Shown piece by piece: positions 18,564 through 28,986 of a stretch of DNA of 64,000 nucleotides. Source of the stretch: Rhizobiales bacterium 2SD (lineage in GTDB: Bacteria > Pseudomonadota > Alphaproteobacteria > Rhizobiales > Beijerinckiaceae); NCBI GenBank assembly GCA_005502805.1, contig SCMY01000002.1, positions 665,601 through 729,600 on the forward strand, given 5' to 3'. A program made the translations under genes and the position numbers. The first letter of the stretch is position 1; every line of letters begins with the position of its first letter. Under the pieces are notes generated by a model. The model was not told the DNA's origin, ran no database searches, and worked only from the letters and a program-made list of their open reading frames with translations.

Positions 18564-20072
18564 TCAGCGGCCCTGGCTCGATGCCAGCTGCCGCATAGCT
18601 TCGGCCATCACGGGGTCCTTGCCGGCGGCATAGTCGGCGAAGCTCGCTGCGATCGTCACCTTCGGCCGAAGATCACCAGCCGACACGCCATAGACGTAGT
18701 TCAGCAGGAAGCAGGTCTTGATCTGCGACAGGCTGCAACCATGCTGCCAATCATGGAAGGCGGTGGTGTAGCGCACCGCGATCTTCGAATTGGGCAGCAA
18801 GGTAACCCCGCCTTCGCCCCAGAACCGCGAGCGGTCGCCCATCGCCTCGCCGACGATGACGGCGCGCGCTCCGGCGAAGTGCTTCAGCCGCGCTGCCGTG
18901 CTGATCGCGGCCGAGAAGGTGTTCGCGCTGGTCAGGATGAAGAGCTTGCCGGACGCCGGCAGAAGCTCAGGCAGCCGGCGCGTGAAATCGGTGGTCAGGG
19001 TGTAGTCGCCGCCGGAATTGAAACGCAGATCGACGATGGCGTTGCGAACGGGCTTCTTCGCCACGGCATCGAGCATTCCGGACAGATAAGCAGATAGACC
19101 GGCCGGGCCCTGATCGTTCACCCGGTTGATCTGGACATAGAGCAGATCATCAGCCGGATAGCTGTGCCAGTAATTTGCCTCCGGGCGCGTGAGATAGGTC
19201 GGCAAGGCGACGCCATCCAGCACATGCCGCCATCCGCTTGCTTGGCCTTGAGGACTCAGATTCCCCTTCGGCCATAGAAAGCGATTGGCAGGCCCTCGCA
19301 TAGCCGCGTCGGCCGCGATGTCCACCGAGCCAGCGCCACCGCCGGCCAAGCGAATCTCGAAGGTGCTGCCATTGGCCGTCGCCGCCAGACCAGCCGCATG
19401 CAGAAGCTCCGGTGAGATCAGGAAGTTCGGCACGAACTCCCGGGCGAGGTTTGCCGGTCCGCCGACAGAAGGACGCAGCGCCTCGACCAGGTCTGCGGTC
19501 GAGCGCCCGTTCACGCCGAGCACCTCACCGCCGAGGAGCTGACGTCGCTCATCATCGGTCGCGATCACGAACAGCCCATCAGCAAACCAGCCAAGGCGGA
19601 TCGGCACGGCATTGAAACCATAGCTCCCGGCGAGCCCGAGCACATTGGTATGGCCGTTGTCGGCGAGGGCCACGGCCTTCGCCGCCGCCATCGCCAGACC
19701 GGCCCGGTCGAGCTCGCCGGCTCGCAGTTCGAGAGCAGCGATGGCCTGTATGAACGCCGCTCGGCCTTCGGCGGTGAAGCTGCGCTCGACCTCCGGCAAG
19801 CGGCGCAGATGCGCTAGATCCTGCAGGTTCCTGTCACGCTGCGAAGTCGCCGCGGGAAGATCCGCCTTCGGATAGGGCTTCAGCGTCGGATAGAGGATGA
19901 TGGCGAGCGGCATCGCGACGAGCGCGAACAATGCCGCCGCTATGGCCAGGAGCCTGAGCCCGCATCGGCGCCACGATCGCCTGGGAGCCTCACCGTCTCG
20001 TCGCATGCCCTGAGCGGATCTCCAGCGGATGGCTTCACGCTTACCACTGCCCCGGACAGATGGCGGCAGCAC
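18564..20072 (-). CDS. S41-like (C-terminal processing protease fold) exported protein
   Basis: A 502-residue protein with a membrane anchor or signal (LLAIAAALFALVAMPLAIIL, about residues 40-59) and a tail-specific-protease-like C-terminal region: NGHTNV, AIVDLRFNSGGDYTLTTDF and LTSANTFSAAI with a candidate nucleophile Ser in TFSAA. The usual lysine in the next conserved block is not obvious (EAMGDRSRFWGEGG), so activity is uncertain. The start may be the ATG at 20006 (MRRDGEAPRR), which gives a more normal signal. It ends 15 bases from the preceding convergent gene. Confidence 0.7.
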   Translation of the reverse strand: MLPPSVRGSGKREAIRWRSAQGMRRDGEAPRRSWRRCGLRLLAIAAALFALVAMPLAIILYPTLKPYPKADLPAATSQRDRNLQDLAHLRRLPEVERSFTAEGRAAFIQAIAALELRAGELDRAGLAMAAAKAVALADNGHTNVLGLAGSYGFNAVPIRLGWFADGLFVIATDDERRQLLGGEVLGVNGRSTADLVEALRPSVGGPANLAREFVPNFLISPELLHAAGLAATANGSTFEIRLAGGGAGSVDIAADAAMRGPANRFLWPKGNLSPQGQASGWRHVLDGVALPTYLTRPEANYWHSYPADDLLYVQINRVNDQGPAGLSAYLSGMLDAVAKKPVRNAIVDLRFNSGGDYTLTTDFTRRLPELLPASGKLFILTSANTFSAAISTAARLKHFAGARAVIVGEAMGDRSRFWGEGGVTLLPNSKIAVRYTTAFHDWQHGCSLSQIKTCFLLNYVYGVSAGDLRPKVTIAASFADYAAGKDPVMAEAMRQLASSQGR

Positions 20073-20096
20073 GAAACCGAGCTGCCGCGAAGGCCC

Positions 20097-21719
20097 TCAG
20101 CCCCCCGCCACCTTCTGGTAGTCCTTCACGTCGGAGAAATTGATCTCCGGCGCGCGCTCGGCATCGTATTTCAGGGTGAACTGCGACGAGGCCATGAAGA
20201 CCGGATCGCCGTCGAGATCATCCGCCATCGAGGACGGCTTGGCCGCCGTGAACTTCTGCAGCGCCGCCTTGTCGTCGCTCGAGATCCAGCGCGCGATCGA
20301 AAACTGGCAGGGCTCGAAATCGACCGGCAGCGAGTACTCCGCCTCCATGCGCTCCTTCAGCACATCGAGCTGCAGCGCGCCGACGACGCCGACGATCGCG
20401 GGCGCACCGTCATGCGGCAGGAAGAGCTGGACGACGCCCTCCTCCGCCATCTGCTGCAGCGCCTCGCGCAGCTTCTTGGCCTTCATCGCGTCCTTGAGCT
20501 TGACGCGACGCAGGATTTCCGGGGCGAAGCTCGGCACGCCGCGGAAGACGATGTCCTCGCCCTCGGTCAGCGTGTCACCGATGCGCAGCGTGCCATGGTT
20601 CGGCAGGCCGACGATGTCACCGGCGAAGGCCTCCTCGGCGATCGAGCGGTCACGGGCGAAGAAGAATTGCGGCGCGTTCAGCGGCAGCGGCTTGCCGGTA
20701 CGCACCAGCTTGGCCTTCATCCCGCGCGAGAGCTTGCCCGAGCACACTCGCATGAAGGCGATGCGGTCGCGGTGGTTCGGATCCATGTTCGCCTGGATCT
20801 TGAAGACGAAGCCGGTCATCTTCGGCTCATCCGCCTCGATCGGCCGCTTGTCGGCCGATTGCGCACGCGGACTCGGCGCCAGGCGCCCGAGCGCGTCGAT
20901 CAGGTCGCGCACGCCATAATCGCGCAGCGCCGCGCCGAAATAGACCGGCGTCAGATGGCCTTCGCGGAAGGCTTCGAGATCGAAGGGCTTGCAGCCCTCG
21001 CGCGCCAGGAAGACCTCTTCGCGGAAGGTGTCGGCTGCGCCATGGGGCAAGAGCTCGTCGAAGAGCTTGTCGTCCTCGCCGTCGACTTTCTGGCCGGCGT
21101 CGCTCTCGTCGCCCTTCTGGTTGCGGCGCAGCGTGTTGGAAGCGAGGTCGAGCGTGCCGACGAACTCGCGCCCGCGCCCGACCGGCCAGGTCATCGGCGC
21201 GACGTCGAGCGCCAGCGTCGTCTCGATCTCGTTGAGCAGGTCGAAGGGGTCGCGCGTCTCGCGGTCGACCTTGTTGATGAAGGTGACGATCGGGATGTCC
21301 CTGAGACGGCAGACCTCGAACAACTTCTTGGTACGCGCCTCGATGCCCTTGGCGGCGTCGATCACCATCACCGCGCTGTCGACCGCGGTGAGGGTCCGAT
21401 AGGTGTCCTCCGAGAAGTCCTCGTGGCCGGGCGTGTCGAGCAGGTTGAAGACATGCCCGTCATATTCGAAGGTCATCACCGAGGTGACGACCGAGATGCC
21501 GCGCTGGCGCTCGATCTTCATCCAGTCGGAGGAGGTCTGGCGCCGGCCCGCCTTGGCGCGCACCTCACCGGCGAGCTGGATGGCGCCGCCGAAATAGAGC
21601 AGCTTCTCGGTCAGCGTGGTCTTGCCCGCGTCCGGATGCGAGATGATGGCGAAGGTCCGCCGGCGCGCATGGGGCGCCGCGGCAGCCGCTGCGCCGTCGA
21701 TGGTCGAAAGATCGGTCAT
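20097..21719 (-). CDS. prfC: peptide chain release factor 3
   Basis: GTPase that removes RF1/RF2 from the ribosome after peptide release. The 540-residue protein has G1 SHPDAGKTT (about 28-36), G3 DTPGHEDFSEDTYRTL, G4 NKVDRE and the characteristic RF3 segment RQTSSDWMKIERQRGISVVT. The C-terminal domain ends FSDVKDYQKVAGG. The N-terminal Ala-rich stretch (DGAAAAAAPHARRR) is a short extension. It is divergent from the chemotaxis receptor gene. Confidence 0.97.
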   Translation of the reverse strand: MTDLSTIDGAAAAAAPHARRRTFAIISHPDAGKTTLTEKLLYFGGAIQLAGEVRAKAGRRQTSSDWMKIERQRGISVVTSVMTFEYDGHVFNLLDTPGHEDFSEDTYRTLTAVDSAVMVIDAAKGIEARTKKLFEVCRLRDIPIVTFINKVDRETRDPFDLLNEIETTLALDVAPMTWPVGRGREFVGTLDLASNTLRRNQKGDESDAGQKVDGEDDKLFDELLPHGAADTFREEVFLAREGCKPFDLEAFREGHLTPVYFGAALRDYGVRDLIDALGRLAPSPRAQSADKRPIEADEPKMTGFVFKIQANMDPNHRDRIAFMRVCSGKLSRGMKAKLVRTGKPLPLNAPQFFFARDRSIAEEAFAGDIVGLPNHGTLRIGDTLTEGEDIVFRGVPSFAPEILRRVKLKDAMKAKKLREALQQMAEEGVVQLFLPHDGAPAIVGVVGALQLDVLKERMEAEYSLPVDFEPCQFSIARWISSDDKAALQKFTAAKPSSMADDLDGDPVFMASSQFTLKYDAERAPEINFSDVKDYQKVAGG

Positions 21720-21837
21720 GGCGTGGTCAAGACAGGATGCGGCCGCTCAAGTCAATCGGCCAAAGCATCGTAGCTGCACCCCGTTCTGCGCGTGCACGGT
21801 GTCCATTCGAACGCAAATTTAACCAAACCCTGCCATC

Positions 21838-23583
21838 ATGGCCGCTGGGTTCCCCGCTGCGCACCGAGACGAAGCCGCAGCCTGCCGCTTCGCGACACAG
21901 ATGGCCACGCTGCGCACCATCTCGAGCCAGATTCTCGCCGCGATATCGCTTCTCGTCATTGCCGCCGCTCTCGCCATCGGCCTCGGCGTCCACAGCCTTG
22001 GAAAATACGCCAGGGTAACGGATGAGATGCAGTCGATCACACATCGTTCCGCGATCGCCGAGCGGATCAACGGGCTGGTGAACGCGGTCGTGATGGAATC
22101 GCGCGGCATCTACATGAGCGAAGGCGCCATTGGAGCCGAGCGCTTCGCGCCGCCCCTGCTGCAGAATCTCGTCGAGATCGAATTGCTGATGGCCGAATGG
22201 CAGCCTCTGGTCGAGGCGCAGGAGCGCGCCGACTTCGAAAACCTCACGGCCCGTATTCAGGAGTTCCTCCACTTTCGGCGCGACATCGTTCGGCTTGGCC
22301 GGCAAGGCGCCACGATGGCGGCACGCGCCGCTGGCAATGACGATGCCAATCGCGACAATCGCAAGGCGCTCAACGAGACACTGAAGCGCATCGCCGGCAG
22401 CTACGACGGACGCAGCGCTGCGCTCGACGCCAGGCTCGAAGCGATGCAGCGCGACAGCGTCAACCTGCAGATCGGCGTCGGCTCGCTCGCCGTCCTGATC
22501 GGCCTTGGCCTCACCTTGCTGGTGGTGAACCGGCGGGTCGCACGCCCCTTGCAGACGCTGGCGACGACAATGCGCGATCTGGCCGACGCGAAGCTGGTCA
22601 CATCGGTGCCGCTGGTGCGACGACAGGATGAGATCGGCGGCATGGCGCGCGCTGTCGAGGTTTTTCGCGATCATGCCAGTGCCCGCGAAGCGCTGGAAGT
22701 CGCCGCTGCACGCGACGAAGCCGGACGAACCGCGCGCCAGCGGCGGATCGCCGAGGTCGTCACCGCCTTCGACGCCAGGCTCGCCGACGCGCTCGAGACA
22801 GTCGAAACCGGGGCACACACGCTTGAAGGCGCCGCACGCACGGTAAGCGAGATCGCCAGTGCCCGCACTGCCCAGATCGACGAAGCGCAGAATGCCTCGC
22901 AGGACGCTTCCGACAAGGTCCAGCATGTCGCGGTCGCGGCCGAGCAGCTGTCGAGCTCCATCGCCGAGATCGCCGACCGTGTGGTGAGGGCGAGCGCCAT
23001 GGTCAGTGGCGCGGCTCAGGAAGCACAGGCCGTGAGCCGGCGCGTCGACGGCCTTGCGCAAGCCTCCGAGCGCATCGTCAACGTCATCGACCTGATCCGC
23101 GACATCGCCGAGCAGACCAATCTGCTCGCCCTCAACGCGACGATCGAAGCCGCCCGTGCCGGCGAGAGCGGACGCGGCTTTGCCGTCGTCGCCGCCGAGG
23201 TCAAGACCCTGGCGAGCCGCACCGCCGACGCGACGAACGGCATCGCCAGCCAGATCGAAGCCTTCCGCGGCGAGGCCCGGGACGCCGTCGCCGCGATCGG
23301 CGCGATCGCCGCGACGATCACCGACGTCTCGCAGCATACCGGCGCCATCGCCGCGGCGACCGAGCAGCAGAAGAGCACGACATCGGAGATCGCCCGCAGC
23401 GCTCAGGCGACCGCAGATGGGGCCGCGACTGCGGCTCTGGCGCTCGACAGTCTCGCTGCAGCCTCCGGCGAGGCGACCGGCGCCGCCGCCGACACCCTGC
23501 TCACCGCCGAGAACCTGGCCCGCGAGGCGGAGGCGCTGCGCGGCGCCGTCGCGACCTTCTTCAGCCAGATCAAGGCGGCCTGA
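21838..23583 (+). CDS. methyl-accepting chemotaxis protein
   Basis: Membrane chemoreceptor that controls CheA/CheW. Residues 33-53 form the first membrane segment, a helical periplasmic domain follows, a second membrane segment lies near 216-236 ([20 protein letters not shown]), then a HAMP domain. The signalling domain has the conserved hairpin tip [19 protein letters not shown]. The periplasmic part resembles a four-helix-bundle sensor, but no ligand can be named. The true start may be the ATG at 21901 ([10 protein letters not shown]), which gives a shorter cytosolic lead. Confidence 0.93.
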   Translation: MAAGFPAAHRDEAAACRFATQMATLRTISSQILAAISLLVIAAALAIGLGVHSLGKYARVTDEMQSITHRSAIAERINGLVNAVVMESRGIYMSEGAIGAERFAPPLLQNLVEIELLMAEWQPLVEAQERADFENLTARIQEFLHFRRDIVRLGRQGATMAARAAGNDDANRDNRKALNETLKRIAGSYDGRSAALDARLEAMQRDSVNLQIGVGSLAVLIGLGLTLLVVNRRVARPLQTLATTMRDLADAKLVTSVPLVRRQDEIGGMARAVEVFRDHASAREALEVAAARDEAGRTARQRRIAEVVTAFDARLADALETVETGAHTLEGAARTVSEIASARTAQIDEAQNASQDASDKVQHVAVAAEQLSSSIAEIADRVVRASAMVSGAAQEAQAVSRRVDGLAQASERIVNVIDLIRDIAEQTNLLALNATIEAARAGESGRGFAVVAAEVKTLASRTADATNGIASQIEAFRGEARDAVAAIGAIAATITDVSQHTGAIAAATEQQKSTTSEIARSAQATADGAATAALALDSLAAASGEATGAAADTLLTAENLAREAEALRGAVATFFSQIKAA

Positions 23584-23599
23584 AGCGGCCGCCCGATCG

Positions 23600-24357
23600 T
23601 CAGTTCTTCAGCCGGTAGCCGGTCTTGAAGATCCAGGCGATCACCGCGATGCAGGCGGCCAGGAAGATCAGCGTCATCGCCAGGCTGACTTCGATGCCGA
23701 CATCGGCGACGCCGTTGAAGCTCCAGCGGAAGCCGCTGATCAGGTAGACGACCGGGTTGACCAGCGTCACCGCCCGCCAGAACGGCGGAAGCATGTCGAT
23801 CGAGTAGAACGAGCCGCCGAGGAAGGTCAGCGGCGTGATGATCAGCAGCGGGATCGCCTGCAGCTTCTCGAAGCCATCGGCCCAGACGCCGATGATGAAG
23901 CCGAACAGGCTGAAGGTCGCAGCCGTCAGAATCAGGAAGAGCAGCATCCAGACCGGATGCGCGATCTTCAGCGGCACGAACAGGAAGGCCGTGGCGAGGA
24001 TGATCAGCCCGAGGATCACCGATTTCGTCGCCGCCGCCGCGACATAGGCGAAGACCGCCTCCCACCAGGCGACCGGCGCCGAGAGCAGTTCGAAGATCGT
24101 GCCGACGAATTTCGGAAAATAGATCGCGAAGGACGCGTTGGCGATGCTCTGCGTCAGCAGCGACAGCATGATCAGCCCGGGCACGATGAAGGCACCATAA
24201 GGCACCCCGTCGATCGCCGCCATATGCGAGCCGATCGCCGCGCCGAAAACGATGAAATAGAGCGAGGTCGAGATCACCGGCGAGAGGATGCTCTGCAGCG
24301 GCGTGCGCCAGGTGCGCGCCATCTCGAACCGGTAGATCGCCTTGATTGCGTGCAGGT

Positions 24358-24361
<4 letters not shown>
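23600..24361 (-). CDS. ABC-2 type transporter permease
   Basis: A 253-residue inner-membrane protein with six membrane segments and the ABC-2 signature region ([17 protein letters not shown]). It resembles YadH/NodJ-type permeases ([20 protein letters not shown]). It starts with ATG overlapping the end of the ATPase gene by four bases (ATGA), so the two are translationally coupled and form one exporter. The substrate is not readable; relatives move drugs, polysaccharides or lipids. Confidence 0.92.
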
Positions 24362-25284
<923 letters not shown>

Positions 25285-25372
25285 GGGCGAACGCTATACT
25301 CGCAGCACGGCAAATGGATGAAGCGGGATGGTGCCGTTTCGCCCTGCCGGCACGACATCCCGCGGAACAAGA

Positions 25373-25394
25373 ATGGCCGGGCAAGCCCGGCCAT
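25373..25394. repeat. short palindromic repeat (REP/BIME-like), copy 2
   Basis: Perfect hairpin ATGGCCGGGC (25373-25382), loop AA, GCCCGGCCAT (25385-25394). It resembles the terminal hairpins of the elements at 7001-7095 and 47395-47474. It lies 25 bases downstream of the small membrane peptide gene at 25419-25493 (minus strand) and could stabilise or end that transcript. Confidence 0.72.
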
Positions 25395-25418
25395 AGCAAG
25401 TCCTTCTACCAGATCCTG

Positions 25419-25493
25419 TCAGCGCATGAAGAACCAGAGCAGGATGATGATCGGAATCGGAACGCCCACCAGCCACAGAATGATCGAACGCAT
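25419..25493 (-). CDS. 24-residue hydrophobic membrane peptide
   Basis: A very short reading frame: [20 protein letters not shown], then FFMR and TGA. It codes for one membrane-spanning helix with a central VPIP kink and basic ends. An AAGGGG ribosome-binding site lies 9 bases before the ATG. Small proteins of this MRSII...GxPIPxIILL type occur widely in Rhizobiales as far as I recall; the function is unknown. It stands alone between the ABC-2 exporter and the exported protein gene at 25580, with a hairpin downstream. Confidence 0.72.
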   Translation of the reverse strand: MRSIILWLVGVPIPIIILLWFFMR

Positions 25494-25579
25494 CGACGCT
25501 AACCCCTTGATTGTCATCGGATGAAGATGACGGGACAACGTCGCGAGGCGGCCGGCGGTTCCGTGGCTGGCGGCCAATC

Positions 25580-26080
25580 TCACTTGTAGGCGATACTGTC
25601 GATGATCGCCGACATCGCCGCGTCATGGGTCTTATGGCCGTCGAGCGAAGCCCAATAGGTCATCATGATGATCTTGCCGCTCGGGACATTCGGATTGATC
25701 GCGATGTAGCGGATCAGCGAGTCGCCATCCTTGCTCTTGGCCTTGAGCTCGGTGAACGACCAGGCCTTGCCCTTGACCTCCTGCTTCACGGTCTCCGACG
25801 CGCCGGTGACAGTTACGCCCTCCTTGTCGAAATAGCCGTTGTGCTCCTTCTGCAGCGTGTCGATCTCGCCCGGAGCGACCACCTCGAACCAAAGATAGAT
25901 CTCCTCATCCGGCGTCCTGATCTCGACACCGCGCTTGATCTTCGCCGTTGTCCAGGCATCCGGCACGGTGACGACTGCGATCGGGTCGTCATCGGTGATC
26001 TGGAGGGCCCCGGCGAGCGCCGGCAACCCGCTGAATCCCGCAAACGCAAGCGTGAGCGCGCAAACAATCTTCCGCAACAT
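25580..26080 (-). CDS. exported protein of unknown function
   Basis: A 166-residue protein with a Sec signal peptide (residues 1 to about 24: MLRKIVCALTLAFAGFSGLP) and a soluble alpha/beta domain (VPDAWTTAKIKRGVEIRTPD, IYLWFEVVAPGEIDTL, KIIMMTYWASLDGHKTHDAA). It has no cysteine in the mature part and no catalytic motif that I recognise. I chose the ATG at 26080, preceded by GGAGAC, instead of the frame-open ATG 60 bases upstream, because it gives a normal signal peptide. Probably periplasmic. Confidence 0.8.
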   Translation of the reverse strand: MLRKIVCALTLAFAGFSGLPALAGALQITDDDPIAVVTVPDAWTTAKIKRGVEIRTPDEEIYLWFEVVAPGEIDTLQKEHNGYFDKEGVTVTGASETVKQEVKGKAWSFTELKAKSKDGDSLIRYIAINPNVPSGKIIMMTYWASLDGHKTHDAAMSAIIDSIAYK

Positions 26081-26192
26081 GGGTGTCTCCTTCCCCCGCC
26101 TGGATCGACCGGGCAGGCGCGTTCGCGGCCGCCGATCCACGGCGGCGACGTTGCGGCAACCGGCGGGAATGACAAGGGACCGAAGCGGCGTT

Positions 26193-26819
26193 TCAGGTCA
26201 GTTCGGCAGCCGTAGGGTGCCAAAGGGGTTGATAGCCGTTCACAAGCGCCGCCAGCGACGACGGCGGCGTGACAACGGCAGCAAAACCGGCGGGCCGCGG
26301 CTGGCTCGCGACATAGCCCGACGGTGACCAGAGCAGGGCCTTGGCCCCGCGCAAGGCGAGGAACTCGCCCTCGCTTGCAGCGATCATCGCCCCGTCAGGG
26401 AGGCTCTCCGCCGGCAGCCGGTGCAGGCGCTTTGCCTTGCCGTTGCGCCGCTCGCGATCGAGCCGCTCGTCGATCGCGGGGAAAAGCGGCAGGTCGGCGA
26501 GCCCGAGCCCTGCGACCAGTGCCGCTCGGTAGGCATGCGCATCGGCGCGCCGGCATTCGACGCAAGGACGGTGCCCGGCGGCCAGCGCCGTCACCTCGTC
26601 GCAGAAGAACAGCTCGGTGTAGTAGCGACCCCAGACATCGCGCTGGCGCCCCTTGAACGACAGCACGCAGCAGATCCATTGCTTGGTTGCGAACAGCCGC
26701 GCCGGCAGCGCCTTCGTCGCAGGGTCGTGGAACTTGCCGCCGCGGTTGCCGAACAGCAGGCCACGCGCCGGATCGGCGAAGAGCGAGCCATCGGGGCGGA
26801 TGCGATTGGGTAGCGGCAT
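26193..26819 (-). CDS. uncharacterised protein with Ada-like zinc motif
   Basis: A 208-residue cytosolic protein. Residues 24-90 follow the layout of the Ada metal-binding domain: FGNRGGKFHDP, then ELFFCDEVTALAAGHRPCVE with Cys86 and Cys89 in CVECRR. Further cysteines at 50, 51 and 73 could be ligands. The rest (SLPDGAMIAASEGEFLALRG, LWSPSGYVASQPRP) resembles no family I can name. There is no methyltransferase active site (PCHR), so it is not an Ada alkyltransferase. It is divergent from the DUF3422 gene. Confidence 0.72.
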   Translation of the reverse strand: MPLPNRIRPDGSLFADPARGLLFGNRGGKFHDPATKALPARLFATKQWICCVLSFKGRQRDVWGRYYTELFFCDEVTALAAGHRPCVECRRADAHAYRAALVAGLGLADLPLFPAIDERLDRERRNGKAKRLHRLPAESLPDGAMIAASEGEFLALRGAKALLWSPSGYVASQPRPAGFAAVVTPPSSLAALVNGYQPLWHPTAAELT

Positions 26820-26969
26820 GTCACGAACCTAGGGGACGGTCCCGCCCGATCATGTCACCAGCGCCCTGACCTTGCGACACCGTGCCGGACTCGCGAGCCG
26901 CCGCGCTTTCCGGCAAGCTGCTTGCGTGCGGACAAGGCCAAGAGCAGGCGCACCGAGGGGCAGGACAGC

Positions 26970-28265
26970 ATGGACCGGACCACCGAAAACGGCGCGCCGT
27001 CGCTGGTCGCGCACCCATCGCGCGGCACCATTCTCGGCGAGATCCATGCCCGCCCCTTCGCGCCGCTGGCGACGCCGCAGCGGCTCCTGCACTTCGCCTT
27101 CATGACGGATCAGGCGCAGGCCGCCGCCGACCGCGACGCCCTCGCCCGCTTCTGCGCCGAACGCGGCGTCCCCGGCCCAGCCGAGGGCGCCAAGCACCAT
27201 CGCACCAGGCTTGGCGAGGCCAGCTTGCGCTGGGAGCAGCATAGCGAGTTCACCACCTACACCTGGGAGCTGCCCTCCCCTGGTGAGGTCCCGTTCCTGC
27301 CGGCGACCACCATCCTGCCGCACGGCATGCAAGCTCTGCCGCAGCCGGGGCCGCATCTGGTGGCGGTCGACCTGCATCTGCTGCCGGAGAAGGCTGCATC
27401 CGATCTGGAAGCCCTCTTCGATCCCGCGAGCCTGGCAGCCTCGCTGGTCGATGGCGAGGCGGCGATCGCAGCGACCGATTTCCGCGCCGGCGCCGATGGG
27501 TTCGTTCGCATCCTGGTGCTCGACCGGGCGCTCACTCCAGCGAAGGCCGGCGCGCTCGCTCAGCGGCTGCTGGAAGTCGAGACCTATCGCGTACTGGCGC
27601 TGCTCGGCCTGCCAGAAGCGCACCGCCTCGCACCGTCCGTGCGCCGAACCGAGGAGGTTCTGGTCCGCATCGCCGGCACCATGATGCAGACCGACGGGCT
27701 CGCCGCCGACAACGCCCTGCTCGACGAGATGACGGCGATAGCCGCCACGATGGAATCGGAAGCCGCCTCGTCGAACTACCGCTTCGGCGCCAGCCGTGCC
27801 TATGACAGCATCGTCGGCCAGCGGCTGGAGGCGATCGGCGAGGCGCCCTATGGCGGCTGGCCGACCATCGCCGCCTTCCTGTCGCGGCGGATGGCGCCGG
27901 CGATGCGCACCTGCCAGATGCTGCAGCAGCGCCAGCTCGACCTGTCGCGCCGGCTCGCCCGCGCCGCCAACCTGCTGCGCACCCGTGTCGACGTCGCGCT
28001 CGAACAGCAGAACCGCGATCTGCTCTCGGCGATGAACGATCGCACGCGGCTGCAGTTGCGCCTGCAGCAGACGGTCGAGGGTCTATCGGTCGCGGCGATC
28101 GGCTACTATGTCGTCAGCCTGTTCGGCTATCTCGCCAAGGGCGCCAAGGATGCCGGCTTCCTGCCTGTCGATGTCGGCATCGCGACCGCGCTGTTCGTGC
28201 CGGTCGCGATCATCGGCGTCTGGCTGATGGTCCGGCGCATTCGACACGGCCACCGCGACGGCTAG
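26970..28265 (+). CDS. DUF3422-family membrane protein
   Basis: A 431-residue protein of the DUF3422 family: LGEIHARPFAPLATPQRLLH near the N-terminus, a long helical middle (residues 220-350) and two C-terminal membrane segments (VAAIGYYVVSLFGYL and ATALFVPVAIIGVWLMV). The family is common in Alpha- and Betaproteobacteria and has no established function. The ATG at 26970 follows GAGGGGCAGG and fits family starts better than the one at 26922. The stop codon abuts a palindromic repeat. Confidence 0.85.
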   Translation: MDRTTENGAPSLVAHPSRGTILGEIHARPFAPLATPQRLLHFAFMTDQAQAAADRDALARFCAERGVPGPAEGAKHHRTRLGEASLRWEQHSEFTTYTWELPSPGEVPFLPATTILPHGMQALPQPGPHLVAVDLHLLPEKAASDLEALFDPASLAASLVDGEAAIAATDFRAGADGFVRILVLDRALTPAKAGALAQRLLEVETYRVLALLGLPEAHRLAPSVRRTEEVLVRIAGTMMQTDGLAADNALLDEMTAIAATMESEAASSNYRFGASRAYDSIVGQRLEAIGEAPYGGWPTIAAFLSRRMAPAMRTCQMLQQRQLDLSRRLARAANLLRTRVDVALEQQNRDLLSAMNDRTRLQLRLQQTVEGLSVAAIGYYVVSLFGYLAKGAKDAGFLPVDVGIATALFVPVAIIGVWLMVRRIRHGHRDG

Positions 28266-28313
28266 AGCATGTTCCGCAAAAGTGGACACCACTTTTGCGA
28301 TGAGAACATGCTC
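28265..28313. repeat. Rhizobiales-type palindromic repeat
   Basis: A 49-base near-perfect palindrome. Outer arms GAGCATGTTC (28265-28274) and GAACATGCTC (28304-28313), inner arms CGCAAAAGTGG (28275-28285) and CCACTTTTGCG (28289-28299), loop ACA. It matches from memory the GAGCATG...AAAAGTGG element scattered through many Rhizobiales genomes. It starts on the last base of the DUF3422 stop codon and so forms the 3' end of that transcript. Confidence 0.85.
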
Positions 28314-28336
28314 AACTTTTTGATCTGGCGCGAATT

Positions 28337-28370
28337 CTTTCCGTTCGACCGATCTCGGTCGAACGGAAAG
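28337..28370. terminator. strong hairpin between convergent genes
   Basis: Perfect 14-bp stem CTTTCCGTTCGACC/GGTCGAACGGAAAG (28337-28350 and 28357-28370) with loop GATCTC. It has A/T-rich arms' ends but no long T-run. It lies between the convergent DUF3422 and L,D-transpeptidase genes, directly next to the palindromic repeat, and could end transcription from both sides. Confidence 0.65.
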
Positions 28371-28374
28371 CGCG

Positions 28375-28938
28375 CTAGCGCTGCACGATCACCTTGGTGC
28401 CCGGCCGGACGCGGTCATAGAGATCCATCACGTCGCGATTGGTCATCCGGATGCAGCCCGAGGAGACCGCAGCCCCGATCGTGTCGGGCTCGTTCGAGCC
28501 GTGGATGCGATAGAGCGAGGAGCCCAGATAGATTGCCCGAGCGCCGAGCGGGTTCTCCATCCCGCCCTCCATATAGCGCGGCAGGTCGGGCCGGCGCTTC
28601 AGCATCGCCGCGGGCGGACGCCAATCCGGCCATTCGCGCTTGCGCGAGACAATCTTGGTGCCGGACCAGCTGAAGCCCTGCCGGCCGACGCCGACGCCAT
28701 AGCGGATCGCCTGTCCCTGGCCGAGGACATAGTAGAGGCGCCGCTGGCTGGTCGAGACCACGACCGTGCCGGGCGCCTGCTTGCCGCTCCATGCCACGGT
28801 TTGCCGCGGCACCGGCTGCTCGCTGAAGATGTTGAGGAAGTCCGCGAGCCCGCGGCTGATCGAGTTGGAATAGGCCGACGCAGGCGTGGCGAAAGCGAGA
28901 GCCGTGGCAGTCAAGACAATGGCGCGCAGCATGATCAT
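28375..28938 (-). CDS. L,D-transpeptidase (YkuD family)
   Basis: Exported cell-wall enzyme that makes 3-3 cross-links or attaches proteins to peptidoglycan. The 187-residue protein has a Sec signal peptide (LRAIVLTATALAFATPASAY) and a YkuD domain (about 60-187). The catalytic signature reads YRIHGSNEP...SSGCIRMTN, with the nucleophile Cys in SGCIRM and the paired His in RIHGS. Rhizobiales carry many such paralogues. Its start may be either of two in-frame ATGs two codons apart. Confidence 0.93.
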   Translation of the reverse strand: MIMLRAIVLTATALAFATPASAYSNSISRGLADFLNIFSEQPVPRQTVAWSGKQAPGTVVVSTSQRRLYYVLGQGQAIRYGVGVGRQGFSWSGTKIVSRKREWPDWRPPAAMLKRRPDLPRYMEGGMENPLGARAIYLGSSLYRIHGSNEPDTIGAAVSSGCIRMTNRDVMDLYDRVRPGTKVIVQR

Positions 28939-28986
28939 CCCTGCAACGCCCCCCGCCCGGATTTAACCGGAAGAGGCAAAGCAGGG

